A DNA stretch of 16,273 bases from Lachnospiraceae bacterium UBA3273. GTDB lineage: Bacteria > Bacillota > Clostridia > Lachnospirales > Lachnospiraceae. Below, piece by piece: positions 13,450-16,273 of this stretch. The DNA lies in the NCBI GenBank assembly GCA_002362385.1, contig DEUB01000053.1, positions 1 through 16,273 of the forward strand, in the 5' to 3' direction. Position 1 is the first letter of the stretch; each line of letters begins with the position of its first letter. Under the pieces are notes generated by a model. That model did no database searches. It was given only the letters and a program-made list of their open reading frames with translations, and was not told the DNA's origin. Both the position numbers and the translations under genes were made by a program.

Positions 13450-13461
13450 CGCATTAATGCG
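13450..13461. repeat. Perfect 12-bp palindrome CGCATTAATGCG
   Basis: It lies in the 31-base gap between two genes, 16 bases before the ATG at 13478. It could be an operator or chance. There is no terminator T-run after it. Confidence 0.3.
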
Positions 13462-13477
13462 AGATTAGGTAAAATAA

Positions 13478-13801
13478 ATGATAATTAGATATTATGTTGA
13501 GGAATCAAGCGAACTGCTGGCGAGAGAACGGATTGAGAATACTTACAAATGTTTGGAAAAAAAGATAATAAAAAAAGAGTATCAAAAACTAGAAAAGTAT
13601 TGGAAAATTGAAGGGACATATTTGGTGGAAGTTATTTTGGAGTTAAATGATAACATCAGTGAGCTTCAGAATTATTTAGAAAATATAGCTGATTATTGGA
13701 TAGAATTTGGGAATCCGGTTGAAGAATTATTAGCCTCTCGCACTGATAAAAATTGTAATTATATGAAAGAAAAGTTTATTATGGTTGATGTTATTTTATA
13801 A
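13478..13801 (+). CDS. Small putative immunity protein, unknown family (107 aa)
   Basis: The protein begins with strand MIIRYYVEESSELLARERI, then a very basic helix (KCLEKKIIKKEYQKLEKYWK), strand TYLVEVILEL, a helix ELQNYLENIADYWIEFGNP, and a C-terminal strand EKFIMVDVIL. This alternating pattern suggests a small alpha/beta fold. The ribosome binding site is weak (TTAGGT). A perfect 12-bp palindrome (13450-13461) lies just upstream. No family is recognised. Confidence 0.5.
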   Translation: MIIRYYVEESSELLARERIENTYKCLEKKIIKKEYQKLEKYWKIEGTYLVEVILELNDNISELQNYLENIADYWIEFGNPVEELLASRTDKNCNYMKEKFIMVDVIL

Positions 13802-13803
13802 CT

Positions 13804-14071
13804 ATGCACTATTATGCACGTTATGACGGTAAGTATATTAATTGGGATTTTGGATATAGAAGCCGATAGTGTGGAATTGATCCATGGTTTATTGCAATAA
13901 CATTACAAGAAAATTGAAGTAATTATAGCGAATATTTTAGCTCTTAATGAGAAGTGAGAAGAAATATATTCAATATCTTATTGCGATATTGGGTATCTGG
14001 AGAATGCTATTAAAATAATGAGCGATGACATTATTAATAATTTAATGCGTGCTGAAATCAATATGAAATAA
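13804..14071 (+). pseudogene. Decayed immunity-type gene
   Basis: An ATG at 13804 begins MHYYARYDGKYINWDFGYR and hits TAG after 22 codons. Further protein-like pieces follow: CGIDPWFIAITLQEN, SNYSEYFSS, and in another frame EEIYSISYCDIGYLENAI with KIMSDDIINNLMRAEINMK, ending TAA 14069-14071. The order gives a soluble protein of about 90 residues broken by several stops and at least one frameshift. Nothing else is seen in this gap. Confidence 0.5.
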
Positions 14072-14098
14072 ATTAATGACTAACATAGAGGTTGAAAT

Positions 14099-14521
14099 AT
14101 GGATAGACATAATTTTGAAAATATGGTTAGAGAAATGATGGAAAGGAAACCTAAATTATTTGCTTTAGAATTAGATAATAAAGCAAGTATTGAAATGATT
14201 GAAATAGTTGAGGAATATTATGAGATAAAATTGCAGGATTCCTACAAAAATTTTGTGAATCAATATGGAGGAGGATATTTTGGTTTTATTGTGGTATATT
14301 CTTGCGACTACAATGGCATGTTTTACATTAAAGACAATGTATTAAAAGAATGGGTTTTAGAGAGGTCGTTTTTGCCGGTAATTGATTTTGAAACAGGAGA
14401 TTTTCTTGGCTTTAAAATAGAAAATGGAGTATGCCAGAATATTGTTGTTTTATATTTGCTTATTTTATTCGTTATTGTACTGTCGGGGTGTGAAGAGGTA
14501 AGTAAATTGAAGAAGGAATAA
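14099..14521 (+). CDS. SMI1/KNR4 (SUKH) family protein with an abnormal hydrophobic C-terminus
   Basis: Residues 1-115 form a normal SUKH core: a helix IEMIEIVEEYYEIKLQ, then DSYKNFVNQYGGGYFGF, strands VVYSCDYNGMFYIKD, and FLPVIDFETGDFLGFKIENG. After CQN the sequence turns into VVLYLLILFVIVLSGC and stops ten residues later (EEVSKLKKE). That end looks like a lipoprotein signal peptide with the lipobox LSGC (14480-14491), out of place at a C-terminus. SUKH proteins normally finish with an acidic helix. A deletion has probably fused this gene to the start of another. The ATG follows GAGG (14088-14091). Activity as an immunity protein is doubtful. Confidence 0.65.
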   Translation: MDRHNFENMVREMMERKPKLFALELDNKASIEMIEIVEEYYEIKLQDSYKNFVNQYGGGYFGFIVVYSCDYNGMFYIKDNVLKEWVLERSFLPVIDFETGDFLGFKIENGVCQNIVVLYLLILFVIVLSGCEEVSKLKKE

Positions 14522-14527
14522 AATAAG

Positions 14528-14555
14528 GTTGCTGAAGTCATATGATTCCAGTAAC
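14528..14555. repeat. 28-base imperfect palindrome at the island border
   Basis: The bases from GTTGCTG to CAGTAAC are self-complementary around a central TCATATGA. All mismatches would be G-U pairs in RNA, so the transcript could fold into a continuous hairpin. It begins seven bases after the SUKH stop. It may be a weak terminator (followed by TTTAGG) or the end of a mobile element. Confidence 0.4.
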
Positions 14556-14622
14556 TTTAGGTCAAAAACTATGTGCAGGAGTAAATTCCGGATTTTTGTT
14601 TTTGGGGGTAAAAAAACTGGAA

Positions 14623-14657
14623 TTTAAAATTTCACTTAACAGTTTAAAATTTCACTT
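14623..14657. repeat. Tandem direct repeat, 15 bp with 20-bp period
   Basis: TTTAAAATTTCACTT occurs at 14623-14637 and 14643-14657, exactly 20 bp apart, about two helical turns. Possible readings are twin binding sites for a regulator of the operon downstream, or a remnant of the repeated terminal sequences of an IS21-family element. Two copies only, so not a CRISPR. Confidence 0.5.
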
Positions 14658-14687
14658 TACGATTAACATTGATAAATTTGACGTATG

Positions 14688-14710
14688 AATTTGAGAAAAA
14701 ATCTCAAATT
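14688..14710. promoter_or_regulatory. Hairpin/operator-like inverted repeat before the defence operon
   Basis: AATTTGAGA (14688-14696) and TCTCAAATT (14702-14710) are exact reverse complements around AAAAA. It sits three bases upstream of the -35 element and could be an operator. It is not followed by a T-run. Confidence 0.45.
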
Positions 14711-14713
14711 ATG

Positions 14714-14741
14714 TTTACAAAAACGGAAAACTGTGTATAAT
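14714..14741 (+). promoter_or_regulatory. Sigma-A promoter of the ATPase-RloB operon
   Basis: TTTACA (14714-14719) and a perfect TATAAT (14736-14741) are separated by 16 bases. Transcription would begin near 14748, about 23 bases before the ATG at 14771, with GGAGGTGG (14758-14765) in between. This also rules out the ATG at 14756 as the main start. Confidence 0.65.
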
Positions 14742-14770
14742 TATGGATAAAGTAGATGGAGGTGGTAGAT

Positions 14771-15997
14771 ATGTTATGCCAGTTTACCGTGAAAAATTAT
14801 AAAAGTATTCGTGAAGAGATGACTTTTGATATGCAGGCAGCTGCTATCATGGAGCATAGAGATAGAATTATTAAAACAGAAGGTGGAGAAAGCTTTTTGC
14901 CAGTATCAGTGATTTACGGTCCAAATGGAGGCGGTAAATCCAATGTACTGGAAGCGTTGCATACACTGGATGCAAAAGTGTTAAGACCGCTTTGCGCAAC
15001 TTGTGATAAGACGGAGTGTGAATACAAGGCAAGGAAGATTCCGGTGGAACCGTTTGCTTTTTCGGAAGAAACTAGAAAGGAGCCAACTGAATTTGAAGTG
15101 TTTTTCAGGACTGATATTGCCGAATATCGTTATATCCTCCATGTGCAACAGGACTTTGTTGTTTGCGAGAGCTTGGATCGGATTAAATTAGATACCGGAA
15201 GGCGTTCGTCTCTCTTTGTGAGGAAAGGGGATGAAGTTGATTTAAAGGGAGTGTTCGGTAAAATCAAAATCAGCGAAGAAATTTCAGAGACGCTGCCTTT
15301 GTTATCTTATTTGGGAATTACTTACAAAAAGAATGAAGTGATTTCCGACGTGATTGAATGGTTTGAGGAGTCTATTGATTTTCTGAATTATGGAAATCCT
15401 AGGCAGGAATTACGAACAGCCATAGCCAAGACAGACGAGGTTAAAAAACTTGTGTTGGATATGATTCGTGAAATGGATCTGGATATAACGGATTTTCGTA
15501 TTGAAGAAAAAGAAGAAAATTTTATAGAAGTTTATACCAAGCATACGGTAAACGGTTATAGTACGGAATTGACTTTGTCAGAAGAGTCCAGCGGAACAAA
15601 GAAGTTGTTTGGATTATTGCCTTTTATTGCAAGAAGTATTGTTGTTGGAACAACCTTAGTGATTGATGAGTTGGATGCAAAAATTCATCCTGTTTTGCTG
15701 CGGTATGTAATTATGTTATATAACAATATAGAAATTAACAAAAACGGTGCACAGCTTATTTTTACTTCACATGATTTGTCTACTATGAATAATGATATAT
15801 TCCGTCGGGATGAAATCTGGTTTGTGGCTAAAGGAAAGGAGCAGAATTCCAAACTGTATTCTCTGGTTGAATTTAAGAATACGAAAGGCGAATCTGTCCG
15901 CATGGATGCAAAATATGATAAGCAATATCTAGAGGGCAAGTATGGCGCAGATCCATATCTGAAAAAGATTATAGATTGGAGTAATGTCAATGCCTAA
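14771..15997 (+). CDS. AAA ATPase of an RloA/AbiLi-type defence pair
   Basis: This ABC-type AAA ATPase has 408 residues from ATG 14771, which is preferred over ATG 14756 because GGAGGTGG lies between them. The N-terminal strand MLCQFTVKNYKSIREEMTF is typical of AAA_15/RloA-like proteins. Walker A is GPNGGGKS (50-57), a signature-like ESSG is at 272-275, Walker B LVIDELD has Asp299-Glu300, and the switch His334 is in TSHD. All catalytic residues are present. The C-terminus ends with a basic segment. It overlaps the RloB-family gene by 8 bases, so they form an operon. In AbiL-like systems such ATPases pair with RloB proteins in phage-triggered abortive infection; the ATPase probably senses infection and controls the partner. 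That role is inferred by family. Confidence 0.8.
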   Translation: MLCQFTVKNYKSIREEMTFDMQAAAIMEHRDRIIKTEGGESFLPVSVIYGPNGGGKSNVLEALHTLDAKVLRPLCATCDKTECEYKARKIPVEPFAFSEETRKEPTEFEVFFRTDIAEYRYILHVQQDFVVCESLDRIKLDTGRRSSLFVRKGDEVDLKGVFGKIKISEEISETLPLLSYLGITYKKNEVISDVIEWFEESIDFLNYGNPRQELRTAIAKTDEVKKLVLDMIREMDLDITDFRIEEKEENFIEVYTKHTVNGYSTELTLSEESSGTKKLFGLLPFIARSIVVGTTLVIDELDAKIHPVLLRYVIMLYNNIEINKNGAQLIFTSHDLSTMNNDIFRRDEIWFVAKGKEQNSKLYSLVEFKNTKGESVRMDAKYDKQYLEGKYGADPYLKKIIDWSNVNA

Positions 15998-16273
15998 AAA
16001 AGTCGGAACTACACAGTGGAGAAAGCAGAGACGCAAAGAATATCTGGAGAAAAAGGAATATCGCTATTATATCTTTTGTGAGGGAGAACAAACAGAGCCG
16101 CTCTATTTTGAGGGATTTAAGAGGTTGATAGAGGATAATCCCATTTATAAGGATATGGTCTTGATTGAAATTGAGCCTTGTGCTGCGGAAACCATGCGGG
16201 TCATTGGTATGGCAGAACGATATGTTCGTAAAAATGGGATCGCCAGCGGACAGATTTGGTGTGTGTATGATAA
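15990..16273 (+). CDS. RloB-like protein (AbiLii-type), 3' end beyond window
   Basis: The ATG at 15990 lies inside the last codons of the ATPase gene (8-bp overlap), with GGAG at 15978-15981. Ninety-four codons are visible. After a basic N-terminus (MPKKVGTTQWRKQRRKEYLE) come YYIFCEGEQTEPLYFEGFK, with the conserved CEGE-x-TE at residues 30-36, and a strand ending IWCVYD at 94. This is the pattern of RloB-family proteins, which resemble TOPRIM-type nucleases with a Glu in the first motif and Asp residues at the next strand end. It is the predicted effector partner of the ATPase. The window ends in the second motif, so integrity cannot be judged. Confidence 0.75.
   Translation, partial: MPKKVGTTQWRKQRRKEYLEKKEYRYYIFCEGEQTEPLYFEGFKRLIEDNPIYKDMVLIEIEPCAAETMRVIGMAERYVRKNGIASGQIWCVYD

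Noticed and set aside
14623..14657. Repeated 15-mer as a CRISPR
   Set aside because: Only two copies with a 5-base gap, no spacers and no cas genes.
14756..14770. ATG 14756 as start of the ATPase
   Set aside because: It precedes the strong GGAGGTGG site and lies too close to the predicted transcription start; ATG 14771 is correctly placed.
15003..15191. Open frame inside the ATPase gene
   Set aside because: It is fully contained in another frame of a clear ATPase coding region and has no features of its own.

Overview
The window looks like accessory DNA of a low-GC Gram-positive anaerobe, most probably a gut Clostridia/Lachnospiraceae species. Reasons: AT-rich genes with strong AGGAGG-type ribosome binding sites, all real genes on the plus strand, an Rhs core of the kind common in that group, and IS200-type remnants. 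The organism assignment is inference; no rRNA or housekeeping gene is present to fix it.

Positions 1 to about 14,500 are a polymorphic-toxin immunity island. Some 18 small AT-rich genes, each encoding a protein of about 85 to 185 residues, follow one another on one strand. Many resemble known immunity families: three SUKH/SMI1-KNR4 proteins (1245, 11317, 14099), an Imm26-like protein (4027), a barstar-like protein (7477), a DUF4279 protein (8043) and an MbcA/ParS-type RES antitoxin (2533). Between them lie broken pieces of the toxins they presumably neutralised. The recognisable toxin remnants are a RES domain (2109-2531), a frameshifted Rhs core plus pre-toxin with a GIY-YIG-like nuclease tail (2824-4021), and a barnase-like ribonuclease with two lesions (6832-7396). 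Several other immunity genes are preceded only by a 3' stump of 16 to 60 codons. In at least five cases that stump or toxin end carries the immunity gene's Shine-Dalgarno sequence. Rhs core and linker DNA is visibly GC-richer than the toxin and immunity DNA, and the composition changes sharply at the domain boundaries.

The island is littered with recombination scars. There are two about 93% identical IS200 left-end fragments (1854-2107 and 5801-6054) cut at the same nucleotide, and a third minimal relic at 8442-8484. A duplicated pre-toxin linker lies at 6975-7029 and 8633-8687. A 72-bp block is shared by the 5' ends of two otherwise different genes (6387 and 10247). The last SUKH gene seems to be fused at its end to a lipoprotein signal-peptide-like segment.

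From about 14,520 the content changes. A 249-bp intergenic region with a 20-bp tandem direct repeat, a hairpin and a good sigma-A promoter precedes an AAA ATPase (14771) that overlaps by 8 bp an RloB-family gene (15990) running off the window. This pair resembles the AbiL-type abortive-infection phage defence system. The window therefore places an inter-bacterial-competition immunity bank beside an anti-phage operon.
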